Source: Caulobacter sp031457805
GTDB lineage: Bacteria > Pseudomonadota > Alphaproteobacteria > Caulobacterales > Caulobacteraceae
Assembly (NCBI RefSeq): GCF_031457805.1
Contig: NZ_JAVDXI010000007.1
Coordinates: 124,001 to 188,000 of the forward strand
Direction: 5' to 3'
Length of the DNA: 64,000 bases
Part shown: positions 40,206 through 47,783 of the stretch, one piece after another
How the letters are laid out: each line of letters begins with the position of its first letter
How positions within the stretch are numbered: the first letter of the stretch is position 1
Made by a program: the position numbers and the translations under genes
The notes under the pieces: model-generated
Told to the model about the DNA's origin: nothing
The model's database searches: none
What the model saw: only the letters and a program-made list of their open reading frames with translations

Positions 40206-41657
40206 ATGAAAGTCGAACGCCTGCCGCCCGTGCGGACCTCGCTGGGGCCGACCAACCATCCCTACATGACCGGCCCCTGGACGCCGCAGCACGAAGAGGT
40301 CAACGCCTGGGACCTGGAAGTGCTGGAAGGCGCCATTCCCGCGGACCTCGACGGCGTCTATCTGCGCAACACCGAAAACCCGGTGCACGACCCGGTCGGC
40401 CGCTACCACCCGTTCGACGGCGACGGGATGATCCACCAGATCGAGTTCAAGGGCGGTCAGGCGACCTATCGCAACCGCTTTGTCCGCACCCGCTGCTTCG
40501 AGGCCGAGCAGGAGGTCAATGAGGGCCTGTGGGGCGGCTTGATGGACGGCCCGGGCGTCTCCAAGCGGCCGGGCTTCGGCGCCCACGGATCGTTGAAGGA
40601 CAGCGCCAGCACCGACATCGTCGTCCATAACGGCGAGGCGATCGCCACCTTCTACCAGTGCGGCGAGGCCTATCGCCTGGATCCGCTGACCCTGGAGAAC
40701 CTGGGCGTCGCCAGCTGGGCGCCGCTGGAGGGCGTCTCGGCCCACCCCAAGGTCGATGAGGCCACCGGCGAGCTGATGTTCTTCAACTACTCCAAGGCCT
40801 GGCCCTACATGCACTACGGCGTGGTCGGCGCCGACGGGAAGCGCAAGGTCTATCAGGGCGTGCCGCTGCCGGGTCCGCGCCTGCCGCACGACATGGCGTT
40901 CTCGTCGAAGTACGCGATCCTCAACGACCTGCCGGTGTTCTGGGACCAGGACCTGATGGCGCGCGACATCCACGCGGTGCGCCTGCACAAGGGCGTCCCG
41001 AGCCGCTTCGCCCTGGTGCCGCGCGAGGGCGGCGAGCCGCGCTGGTTCGAGGCCGAGCCGACCTATGTGCTGCACTGGCTGAACGCGTACGAGGACGGCG
41101 ACGAGGTGGTGCTGGACGGCTACTTCCAGGAAAAGCCGATCCCCCGCCCGCTGGAAGGCGCCCCCGACGGCCACGGCCACCTGATGGCCTATCTGGACGA
41201 GCACAGCTTCCTGCCGAAGCTGCACCGCTGGCGCTTCAACCTGAAGACCGGCGAGACGACCGAAAAGCACCTGGACGACCGGGTGCTGGAGTTCGGCATG
41301 TTCAATCAGAAATACGCCGGCAAGCCGTATCGCTACGCCTATTCCACCACCGCCAAGCCGGGCTGGTTCCTGTTCAACGGCTTCGTCAAGCACGACCTGG
41401 AGACCGGCGAGAGCTGGTCGATCAGCCTGCCCGAAGGCCGCTACGCCAGCGAGGCGCCGTTCGCGCCCAAGGTCGGCGCGGTCGACGAGGACGACGGCTA
41501 TCTCGTCAGCTTCATCATCGACGAGAACAAGGGAACGTCCGAGTGCCTGATCGTCGACGCGCGAGCCTTCGAGGTCGTCTGCCGGGTCGCCCTGCCCCAC
41601 AAGCTGAGCAGCGGCACCCACAGCGTCTGGGCGGGTCGGGAGATGCTGCGGGGTTAG
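40206..41657 (+). CDS. Carotenoid/stilbene cleavage oxygenase family protein
   Basis: 483 aa. Seven-bladed propeller dioxygenase (RPE65/CCD superfamily) that uses Fe(II) bound by four His. Visible candidates: HPFDGDGMIH (about 61-70), SAHPKV (about 178), PHDMAFS (about 227), LHWLNAYEDGDEVVLDGY (about 289), and the final GTHSVWAGREM with the fourth His. It cleaves carotenoid, apocarotenoid or stilbene double bonds; the substrate cannot be read. ATG 40206 has a GGAGGA site eight bases upstream. Monocistronic between repeats. Confidence 0.9.
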   Translation: MKVERLPPVRTSLGPTNHPYMTGPWTPQHEEVNAWDLEVLEGAIPADLDGVYLRNTENPVHDPVGRYHPFDGDGMIHQIEFKGGQATYRNRFVRTRCFEAEQEVNEGLWGGLMDGPGVSKRPGFGAHGSLKDSASTDIVVHNGEAIATFYQCGEAYRLDPLTLENLGVASWAPLEGVSAHPKVDEATGELMFFNYSKAWPYMHYGVVGADGKRKVYQGVPLPGPRLPHDMAFSSKYAILNDLPVFWDQDLMARDIHAVRLHKGVPSRFALVPREGGEPRWFEAEPTYVLHWLNAYEDGDEVVLDGYFQEKPIPRPLEGAPDGHGHLMAYLDEHSFLPKLHRWRFNLKTGETTEKHLDDRVLEFGMFNQKYAGKPYRYAYSTTAKPGWFLFNGFVKHDLETGESWSISLPEGRYASEAPFAPKVGAVDEDDGYLVSFIIDENKGTSECLIVDARAFEVVCRVALPHKLSSGTHSVWAGREMLRG

Positions 41658-41666
41658 GCTCACCTG

Positions 41667-41764
41667 TCATCCCGGGCGGAGCACAGCGGAGACCCGAGAC
41701 CGCAACAGGCTCAGAGCGTCCGGCGGTCCCGGCTCGGCGCGCTCCGCGCTTGGCCGGGATGACA
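41667..41764. repeat. Intergenic repeat, TCATCCCGG...CCGGGATGACA family
   Basis: TGTCATCCCGGGCGGAGC at the left, GGCCGGGATGACA at the right, with CGGCGGTCCCGG between. Same family as 43603-43702. Inverted ends, about 97 bases. Confidence 0.75.
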
Positions 41765-41812
41765 AGATTTATGGTTAATCGCCCCTTTACCCTGATCGCG
41801 CATGATCCCGCC

Positions 41813-42124
41813 ATGCGCCGCGTCCTGCTCGCCCTGATCGTGATCGCCATGGCCGCCCCGGCCCTGGCCGGACAGGCCAGGCTTCCCGCGACAACCAAGT
41901 CGCCGCCGGCGCAGACCCCGATCGCTGCGCCCAGCATCGTGCTGCCCGCCCCGATCCCGCTGGCCGTGGGGCGGCCCGGGGGCGACGTCGCCCAGTGCAG
42001 GGCCACCTGCGCCCGGACGCTCTACTTCTGTCAGTCCACCGAAGACGACGGCTGCGGCGCCCGCTGGGCCCAGTGCAACGCCGCCTGCACGGCGACCTAT
42101 TCCGCCGCGCGGTTCGGCCGGTAG
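41813..42124 (+). CDS. Small exported Cys-rich protein
   Basis: 103 aa from ATG 41813: signal peptide (RRVLLALIVIAMAAPALAG), a Pro/Ala/Thr-rich stretch, then a mature domain with six Cys (CRATCARTLYFCQST, GCGARWAQCNAACTATYS). Spacing suggests three disulfides or a small metal site. In-frame ATG 41771 would give a 14-residue non-hydrophobic extension. Predicted periplasmic. I do not recognise the family; the Cys pattern is the main clue. Confidence 0.6.
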   Translation: MRRVLLALIVIAMAAPALAGQARLPATTKSPPAQTPIAAPSIVLPAPIPLAVGRPGGDVAQCRATCARTLYFCQSTEDDGCGARWAQCNAACTATYSAARFGR

Positions 42125-42218
42125 CGAGAAAGCGCCCCTTCCCTTCCGCAACGGCCGCTTGCCGCATCAGATAACGCTGATACGCTCACCTGAACAACGA
42201 TAAGTCAGAGGGCGGGAC

Positions 42219-43601
42219 ATGACCGGCAGGCTTCCCAAGGCGTGCGTCATCGGCGCGGGCTGCAGCGGCTTCACCACCATCAAGCGGCTGAAGGACTACG
42301 GGATCCCGTACGACTGCTTCGAGATGTCCGACGAGATCGGGGGCAACTGGTACTACAAGAACCCCAACGGGATGTCGGCCTGCTATGAGAGCCTGCATAT
42401 CGATACCTCGAAGTGGCGGCTGGCGTTCGAGGACTTCCCTGTGCCGAGGGATTGGCCGGACTTTCCCCATCACGCGCAGCTCTTTCAGTACTTCAAGGAC
42501 TATGTCGATCACTTCGGCCTGCGTCCGACCATCACCTTCAACACCAAGGTCGAGAGCGCAAAACGCACCGCCGACGGCCTGTGGGCGGTGACCCTGGCGA
42601 GCGGCGAGACGCGGCTCTATGACGTGCTGTTCGTCTGCAACGGCCACCACTGGGACCCGCGCGTGCCGGAATATCCCGGCGAGTTCGACGGTCCGGCCTT
42701 CCACGCCCACGCCTATTGCGACCCGTTCGATCCCGTGGATATGCGCGGCAAGAACGTGGTGGTGGTCGGGATGGGCAACTCGGCCATGGACATCGCCAGC
42801 GAGCTCTCCCAGCGGCCGATCGCCAAGAACCTCTGGGTCTCGGCCCGGCGCGGGGTCTGGGTGTTCCCCAAATATCTGAACGGCAAACCCGCCGACAAGA
42901 CCGCCCTGCCCGCCTGGATGCCGCGCAAGCTGGGCGTGGCCCTGTCGCGCTCGGTGCTGAAGAAGACCATCGGCCGGATGGAGGACTACGGCCTGCCCAA
43001 GCCCGACCACGAGCCGCTGGAGGCCCACCCGTCGGTCTCGGGCGAGTTCCTGACCCGCGCGGGCTGCGGCGACATCAAGTTCAAGCCGGCGATCAAGGCG
43101 CTGGAGGGCAAGCGCGTCCGCTTCGCCGACGACAGCGTCGAGGACGTCGACGCCATCGTGTTCGCCACCGGCTACAAGATCAGCTTCCCGTTCTTCGACG
43201 ACCCGGCCCTGCTGCCCGACGCCGATCACCGGATGCCGCTGTTCAAGCGGATGATGAAGCCGGAGATCCCCAACCTCTTCTATATGGGCCTGGCTCAGCC
43301 GCTGCCGACCCTGGTGAACTTCGCCGAGCAGCAGGCCAAGCTGGCGGCGGCCTATCTGGCCGGGAAGTACGCGCTTCCCAGCCCCGCCGAGATGGCCCGC
43401 ATCACCGCCAAGGACGAGCACCGCCATACCGGCCACTTCTATGACTCGGCCCGGCACACCATTCAGGTCGACTTCAACGTCTATTGCGCCGACCTGAAGA
43501 AGGAGATCGCCAAGGGCGAGGCCCGGGCGCGAAACGCGGGCGGGAAGTTGCCAGTGCCGGCGCGGGCGGAGGGGAAGGCGGAAGCTTTGGCGGAGAGTTG
43601 A
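42219..43601 (+). CDS. Flavin-containing monooxygenase (FMO/BVMO-like)
   Basis: 460 aa class B flavoprotein monooxygenase. FAD motif VIGAGCSGFTTIKRL (residues 9-23), FMO fingerprint-like FHAHAYCDPFD (about 162-172), NADPH motif VVVVGMGNSAMDIASEL (about 177-193) and the FATGYKISFPF block (about 311-321). It resembles FMO-type rather than strict Baeyer-Villiger proteins. Oxidises N, S or ketone groups using NADPH and O2. The neighbouring hydrolase and quinone-oxidoreductase genes could use its ester-type product (inference). Confidence 0.92.
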   Translation: MTGRLPKACVIGAGCSGFTTIKRLKDYGIPYDCFEMSDEIGGNWYYKNPNGMSACYESLHIDTSKWRLAFEDFPVPRDWPDFPHHAQLFQYFKDYVDHFGLRPTITFNTKVESAKRTADGLWAVTLASGETRLYDVLFVCNGHHWDPRVPEYPGEFDGPAFHAHAYCDPFDPVDMRGKNVVVVGMGNSAMDIASELSQRPIAKNLWVSARRGVWVFPKYLNGKPADKTALPAWMPRKLGVALSRSVLKKTIGRMEDYGLPKPDHEPLEAHPSVSGEFLTRAGCGDIKFKPAIKALEGKRVRFADDSVEDVDAIVFATGYKISFPFFDDPALLPDADHRMPLFKRMMKPEIPNLFYMGLAQPLPTLVNFAEQQAKLAAAYLAGKYALPSPAEMARITAKDEHRHTGHFYDSARHTIQVDFNVYCADLKKEIAKGEARARNAGGKLPVPARAEGKAEALAES

Positions 43602-43602
43602 T

Positions 43603-43702
43603 TGTCATCCCGGCCGTAGCGTAGCGAAGAGCCGGGACCGCCACGAACTCGGAGCTTCCGGCGGTCCCGGATCAGCGCGCTTTGCGCTTGTCCGGGATGA
43701 CA
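43603..43702. repeat. Intergenic repeat, TCATCCCGG...CCGGGATGACA family
   Basis: TGTCATCCCGGCCGTAGC at the left and GTCCGGGATGACAGG at the right with GGCGGTCCCGGATCAGCG between; second copy of the family seen at 41667-41764. Confidence 0.75.
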
Positions 43703-43713
43703 GGATTTAAGGC

Positions 43714-43965
43714 ATGCCCAAGATCACCTTCGACAAGGACACCCGCGCCAAGCTGGTCGGCGGCCTCTCGGACTATCTGCGGTCGGAGCTTGATCTGGAG
43801 GTGAAGGGCTTCGACGCCGAGTTCCTGCTGGACTTCATCAGCGAGCGCCTGGGCCCCTACTACTACAACCAGGGCCTCCACGACGCTGCGGCCCTGTATC
43901 GCGAGAAGCTGGAGGCGATCACCGAGGCGGTGTGGGACATCGAACAGCCAGTGAAACCGTTGTGA
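43714..43965 (+). CDS. DUF2164 family protein
   Basis: 83 aa. The block from DLEVKGFDAEFLLDFISERLGPYYYNQGL to the C-terminal LEAITEAVWDIEQP matches the DUF2164 pattern (acidic helix, LGPxxYNQG motif, terminal acidic helix). Small cytoplasmic protein, function unknown. Located between two repeat copies; ATG 43714. Confidence 0.85.
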   Translation: MPKITFDKDTRAKLVGGLSDYLRSELDLEVKGFDAEFLLDFISERLGPYYYNQGLHDAAALYREKLEAITEAVWDIEQPVKPL

Positions 43966-43982
43966 CAGCCCTCCCCATTCCG

Positions 43983-44087
43983 CCCTCCCCGGCGAACGCC
44001 GGGGTCCAGATGAAGGCCGGAACGGTACTTCAGCCGGCTCCCTCACAGCCTTATGATCTGGGTCCCGGCGTTCGCCGGGAAGGTCGG
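43983..44087. repeat. Paired palindromic repeat, CCCCGGCGAACGCCGGGG family
   Basis: CTCCCCGGCGAACGCCGGGG at the left and TCCCGGCGTTCGCCGGGAAG at the right, about 65 bases apart; sits between DUF2164 and tetR. Confidence 0.75.
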
Positions 44088-44186
44088 ACATCTAGGGAGC
44101 GCTCGCCAAACGCTTGCATCCCGACCCAGAGTAGGGCCACGATCATGACGGGGCGTCACGATCGTCCCGAGCTTGAGTCGTTTTCC

Positions 44187-44822
44187 ATGTCGAACATCGC
44201 CTATTTCCCCAAGCCCCACGTCGATCAGCGACCGGGCAAGCGGGAGCGCACCAAGACCGCCAACCGCCAGGCGATCCTGGACGCGGCGCGTGAGGTGTTC
44301 GGCGAGCTGGGCTATGACGCGGCCACGGTGCGCGACATCATCCGCCGCACGGGTTTGGCGTCGGGCACCTTCTATAACTACTACAAGTCCAAGGAAGAGG
44401 TGTTCGACGCCCTGGCGGACGACGGCGCGCGCCGGTTCCGCCCGCTGCTGCGCGCCGAGTCCGAGAAGGCCACCGACTTCGAGTCGTTCCTGCGTGGCGC
44501 GATCCTCGCCTATTTCAACTTCGTGGCTCTTGAGCAGGAGGCTTGGCGCCTGGATCGGCCGCCCGGCGAGCCGTTGCCGCACGCGCGCTCGACGCCCGAG
44601 GTCGTGGCCGTGTTCGACGAGGTCCACGAGGCCCTGGCGCGCGTGCTGGAACGCGAGCACGCTCCGCCCGTCGACCTCGACTACCTGACCGCCGCCTGCA
44701 TCGCCGTCGCCCGCGAAATCGGCGACAAGATGCTGGAGCGCCGCCCGGTTGACACCCAAGGCGCAGCCGACTTCGCCGTTCACCTGATCCTGGGCGGCCT
44801 GCCCGCCCTGCCGAGACTTTAG
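44187..44822 (+). CDS. TetR-family regulator
   Basis: 211 aa from ATG 44187. TetR helix-turn-helix at about residues 22-68 (ANRQAILDAAREVFGELGYDAATVRDIIRRTGLASGTFYNYYKSKEEVF) and a helical C-terminal effector/dimer domain. An in-frame ATG at 44145 would add 14 residues. Stop is 40 bases before the hydrolase gene on the same strand; it most likely represses the hydrolase-oxidoreductase pair and itself. Confidence 0.9.
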   Translation: MSNIAYFPKPHVDQRPGKRERTKTANRQAILDAAREVFGELGYDAATVRDIIRRTGLASGTFYNYYKSKEEVFDALADDGARRFRPLLRAESEKATDFESFLRGAILAYFNFVALEQEAWRLDRPPGEPLPHARSTPEVVAVFDEVHEALARVLEREHAPPVDLDYLTAACIAVAREIGDKMLERRPVDTQGAADFAVHLILGGLPALPRL

Positions 44823-44862
44823 ACGCAACGACAACAAAACCACCAACGCGTGGGGGGAAACC

Positions 44863-45909
44863 ATGGCATCCGACGCCGCCCAGAAGACGATCCTGAAACT
44901 GATCCTGTCCCTGCCCAGCCCCATCCTGCGGGCGATGTCGGGGGGCGGGGTCGTCTACAAGGGCGGGCGCACCCTGGACCCGCGCTTCCAGTTCTTCGCC
45001 CACGCAGCCAAGAAACTGCCGCCGATGACCAGCCTGTCGCCGGCCGAAGCGGTCGCCGGCAGCGCCAAGGGCCTGGCCGCCGTGCAGGGGCCGCTGGAGC
45101 CCGGCGTGCGGACCGAGAGCCTGTCGGTGGAAGGGCCCAACGGCCCCATTCCCTGCCGGGCCTATCGCCCGCCCCAGACGGACGCCAAGGCCCCGCTGAT
45201 CGTCTACGCCCACATGGGCGGCGGGGTGATCGGTGATCTGGAGACCTGCCACGCCTTCTGCTCGATCCTCTCCAGCATCTGCAGCACGACCGTGATCTCG
45301 GTCGACTACCGCCTGGCCCCGGACCACAAGTTCCCGGCGGGTCTGGAGGACGTGCTGGCGGCCTATCGCTGGGCGCGGGACAACACCGCCCGCTTCGGCG
45401 CGGCGGCCGTTCCTCCGGCGATCGGCGGCGACAGCATGGGCGGCAATTTCTCGGCCATCGTCGCCCAGGAAATGATGCGCAAGGGCGAGCCGCAGCCGGC
45501 CGTGCAGATCCTGATCTATCCGGCCGTGGACGTCGCCAGCGAGACCGCGTCGATGACCACCTACGCCGACGCCTATCCGCTGACCCGCGCCACCATGGAC
45601 TGGTTCATGGGTCACTATATCGGCGCCGACGCCGACCCGGCCGATCCGCGCCTGTCGCCCGACAAGACCGCCGACCTGACGGGCCTCGCCCCCGCCGTAG
45701 TCGCGACCGCCGGCTTCGACCCGCTGGCCGACCAGGGCGAGGGATACGCCAAACGCCTCAAGGCCGCCGGCGTGCCGGTCAGCTACCGCTGCTACGACAG
45801 CCTGGCCCACGGCTTCACCGCCTTCACCGGCGCGATCCCCGCCGCCGACGACGCCTGCCGCGAGATCGCCTGGCTGGTGCGCGAGATGTTCGAGCAGCGG
45901 ACGCTGTGA
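44863..45909 (+). CDS. Alpha/beta hydrolase, HSL-type esterase
   Basis: 348 aa. Alpha/beta hydrolase-3 (hormone-sensitive lipase) fold: oxyanion-hole HMGGG (about 121-125, in place of HGGG), nucleophile elbow GGDSMGGN (Ser near 189), acid in TAGFDPLADQG (about 285) and His in LAHGFTAF (about 315). Acts on acyl esters; cytoplasmic. The stop overlaps the ATG of the next gene by one base, so coupled. Confidence 0.9.
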   Translation: MASDAAQKTILKLILSLPSPILRAMSGGGVVYKGGRTLDPRFQFFAHAAKKLPPMTSLSPAEAVAGSAKGLAAVQGPLEPGVRTESLSVEGPNGPIPCRAYRPPQTDAKAPLIVYAHMGGGVIGDLETCHAFCSILSSICSTTVISVDYRLAPDHKFPAGLEDVLAAYRWARDNTARFGAAAVPPAIGGDSMGGNFSAIVAQEMMRKGEPQPAVQILIYPAVDVASETASMTTYADAYPLTRATMDWFMGHYIGADADPADPRLSPDKTADLTGLAPAVVATAGFDPLADQGEGYAKRLKAAGVPVSYRCYDSLAHGFTAFTGAIPAADDACREIAWLVREMFEQRTL

Positions 45910-46886
45910 TGCGCGCCCTCGTCGTCGAGGAGCTCGCCCCGAACTACGCCGGCTGCGCGATCCACGAGGTCGCCACGCCCCAGCCCGGATCGGGCGAGGC
46001 GCTGGTGCGCGTGCGGGCCGCCAGCGTCAACTTTCCCGACCTTCTGATGACCCGCGGCGAGTATCAGCTGAAGCCGCCCCTGCCCTTCACGCCGGGCCTG
46101 GATCTGGCCGGCGAGGTCGTGGCGCTGGGCGGCGGCGTGACCGGTCTGGCGGTCGGCGACGCCGTCGTGGGCGGCGCACGGCTGGGCGGCTTCGCCGAGT
46201 ACGCGGTGCTGTCGGCCAGCGCGCTGAAGCCCAAGCCAGCGCGGCTGTCCTTCGCCGAGGCCGCCGCCTATGGCGCGGCCTATCTCACCGCCTATGTCGC
46301 CCTGGTGCGGCGCGCGCGGCTGGAGCCGGGCGAATGGGTGCTGGTCCATGGCGCAGCCGGCGGCGTCGGCCTGGCGGCTGTGGACCTGGCCAAGGCCCTG
46401 GGCGCGCGGGTCATCGCCGCCTCGGCCTCGGACGCCAAGCTGGAGCAGGTAAAGGCCCTCTACGCCCCGGACGCGGTCGTGAACGTCACCCAGGGCTTCC
46501 GCGAACAGGTCAAGGCCATCACAGGCGGCCACGGCGCGGACGTGATCTACGACCCCGTCGGCGGCGACGTCTTCGACGAGAGCGTGCGCTGCATCGCGTT
46601 CGACGGGCGGCTTCTGGTGATCGGCTTCACCTCAGGCCGGATTCCCAACGTCTCGGTCAATATGCCGCTGATCAAGGGATTCTCGGTCATGGGCGTGCGG
46701 GCCGGCGAATACGGACGCCAGTTTCCCGAGAAGGGCCGCGAGAACGCCGACGCGATCTGGAAAATGGCCGATGAGGGTGTCATCCGGCCCCATGTCCACG
46801 CCGAGCTGCCGCTGGAGCGCTGGCGCGAGGCGTTCGACCTGCTGGCCGACCGCAAGGTGGTGGGCAAGGCGGTGATCACGCCGTGA
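45909..46886 (+). CDS. NADPH:quinone oxidoreductase family (MDR) protein
   Basis: 325 aa. Medium-chain dehydrogenase/reductase without structural zinc ligands: N-terminal GroES-like domain (FPDLLMTRGEYQLKPPLPFTPGLDLAGEV, about 40-68), Rossmann motif GAAGGVGLAAVDLAKALGARV (about 148-168), and NMPLIKGFSVMGVRAGEY (about 255-272). Typical of QOR/enoyl-type reductases. ATG 45909 overlaps the preceding stop (TGATG); a GTG three bases earlier is not needed. Downstream member of the tetR-hydrolase unit. Confidence 0.9.
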   Translation: MRALVVEELAPNYAGCAIHEVATPQPGSGEALVRVRAASVNFPDLLMTRGEYQLKPPLPFTPGLDLAGEVVALGGGVTGLAVGDAVVGGARLGGFAEYAVLSASALKPKPARLSFAEAAAYGAAYLTAYVALVRRARLEPGEWVLVHGAAGGVGLAAVDLAKALGARVIAASASDAKLEQVKALYAPDAVVNVTQGFREQVKAITGGHGADVIYDPVGGDVFDESVRCIAFDGRLLVIGFTSGRIPNVSVNMPLIKGFSVMGVRAGEYGRQFPEKGRENADAIWKMADEGVIRPHVHAELPLERWREAFDLLADRKVVGKAVITP

Positions 46887-46887
46887 T

Positions 46888-46996
46888 ACTGGCCCCCTCC
46901 GCGCTTCGCGCTCCTCCCCCGGAGGGGGAAGAAGGTGGGCGGTGATCCTTCTTCCCCCTATGGGGGAGGAGGGCTGCAGGCCCGGAGGGGGCAAGT
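46888..46996. repeat. Intergenic repeat, CCCCCTCC-GGAGGGGG family
   Basis: CCCCCTCCGCGCTTCGCGC, CCCCCGGAGGGGGAAGAAGG and, at the right, the reverse arms CCTTCTTCCCCCTATGGGGG and GGAGGGGGC. Two nested inverted repeats between the oxidoreductase and rpmH; may separate the two transcription units. Confidence 0.7.
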
Positions 46997-47021
46997 ATCT
47001 AACCCCCTGAACCGACTCAGG

Positions 47022-47050
47022 TTGACATCCCCGCGACGTTCTTTTATCCA
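47022..47050 (+). promoter_or_regulatory. Promoter of rpmH
   Basis: TTGACA at 47022-47027, 17 bases, then TATCCA at 47045-47050, 61 bases before the rpmH start. The -35 is perfect; the -10 is weak. Position fits the housekeeping promoter of a ribosomal-protein gene. Confidence 0.6.
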
Positions 47051-47110
47051 CCGCGCCTCACTCGCGAGCCACCCGGCCCGCGTTCAACGTTTTTTATTCG
47101 GAGCCACGTC

Positions 47111-47245
47111 GTGAAGCGCACCTTCCAGCCGTCGAAGCTCGTGCGTGCCCGCCGTCACGGCTACCGCGCGCGTATGGCCACCAAGAACGGCCAAAAGGTC
47201 GTCGCGCGTCGCCGCGCCAAGGGCCGCAAGCGCCTGACCGCCTAA
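47111..47245 (+). CDS. rpmH: 50S ribosomal protein L34
   Basis: 44 aa, GTG start at 47111. Canonical L34: [20 protein letters not shown], then [21 protein letters not shown]. Missing from long-ORF lists because of size. Followed by a leader ORF/terminator and rnpA, the usual rpmH-rnpA-yidC order. Confidence 0.99.
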
Positions 47246-47253
47246 TTCTCTTT

Positions 47254-47267
47254 CCTCCCTCGGGAGG
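47254..47267 (+). promoter_or_regulatory. Hairpin enclosing the leader-ORF ribosome site
   Basis: CCTCC-CTCG-GGAGG. The GGAGG arm is the Shine-Dalgarno of the leader ORF at 47275, so the hairpin would mask it when folded. Confidence 0.5.
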
Positions 47268-47274
47268 CGAGACG

Positions 47275-47346
47275 ATGATCAAAGCCGCCTTTTCCACAGA
47301 CCTGTCCTCAGGTTCTCGCCGGAAAGGCGGCTTTTTTCATGGCTGA
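47275..47346 (+). CDS. Possible 23-codon leader peptide before rnpA
   Basis: ATG 47275 follows GGGAGGCG with a suitable gap. It encodes 23 residues (MIKAAFSTDLSSGSRRKGGF...) and ends with TGA 47344-47346, eight bases inside rnpA. The ORF runs through both arms of the terminator hairpin 47281-47337. Translation would keep the hairpin from forming and bring ribosomes to the rnpA ATG, which has no Shine-Dalgarno of its own. Confidence 0.45.
   Translation: MIKAAFSTDLSSGSRRKGGFFHG
47281..47337 (+). terminator. Intrinsic terminator/attenuator between rpmH and rnpA
   Basis: AAAGCCGCCTTT pairs with AAAGGCGGCTTT (12 bp) followed by TTTTTT to 47337, just before the rnpA ATG. The 30-base loop holds a small CCTG/CAGG hairpin. 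It would end most rpmH transcripts and set the rpmH:rnpA ratio. Confidence 0.85.
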
Positions 47347-47776
47347 TCTCAAGTTCGAGCGGTTGCGCAAGCGCCCCGACTTCCTGCTGGCCGCCAAGGC
47401 CCCGGCCCTGTCCCGCGGCGCGGTGTTCATCCAGATGCGCCCGCGCGCCGACGGCGATCCGACGGTCCGGGTCGGCTTCACCGCCACCAAGAAGATCGGC
47501 GGCGCTGTCGAGCGCAACCGCGCCAAGCGCCGCCTCCGCGAGGCCGCCCGGCTGGTCCTGCCCCTTCATGCGCGCCCGTCGCATGACTATGTGTTCATCG
47601 CCAGAGGCGGCACCGGCACTCGCGAATGGGCGCGTTTGCTTGACGATGTCAAAACCGCGCTGATAAGCCTCGCCGCCGACCAAGATCGCGGGGGACCCAA
47701 GGTTTCCCGACGTTCGAGCGGCGCTCAAGACGACGCCGCCTCTCCCTCTCAACCCGATCCCACAGTTTCCGGTTAA
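47339..47776 (+). CDS. rnpA: Ribonuclease P protein component
   Basis: 145 aa basic protein subunit of RNase P, which trims tRNA 5' ends. FERLRKRPDFLLAAK at 6-20, VRVGFTATKKIGGAVERNRAKRRLREAARL (about 43-72, the RNR signature) and the DYVFIARGGT strand (about 82-91). The last 30 residues are an unstructured tail beyond the usual fold. No in-frame start upstream before a stop at 47276, so ATG 47339 is the only candidate, although it lacks a ribosome site. Eight bases before yidC; no yidD between them. Confidence 0.95.
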   Translation: MADLKFERLRKRPDFLLAAKAPALSRGAVFIQMRPRADGDPTVRVGFTATKKIGGAVERNRAKRRLREAARLVLPLHARPSHDYVFIARGGTGTREWARLLDDVKTALISLAADQDRGGPKVSRRSSGAQDDAASPSQPDPTVSG

Positions 47777-47783
47777 GCGCTCC

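Noticed and set aside
39981..41663. A 560-aa open frame opposite the carotenoid oxygenase, and similar long antisense frames at 21178-22809 and 28258-29922
   Set aside because: All mirror genes with clear families, and their composition is typical of reverse-strand frames in GC-rich DNA.
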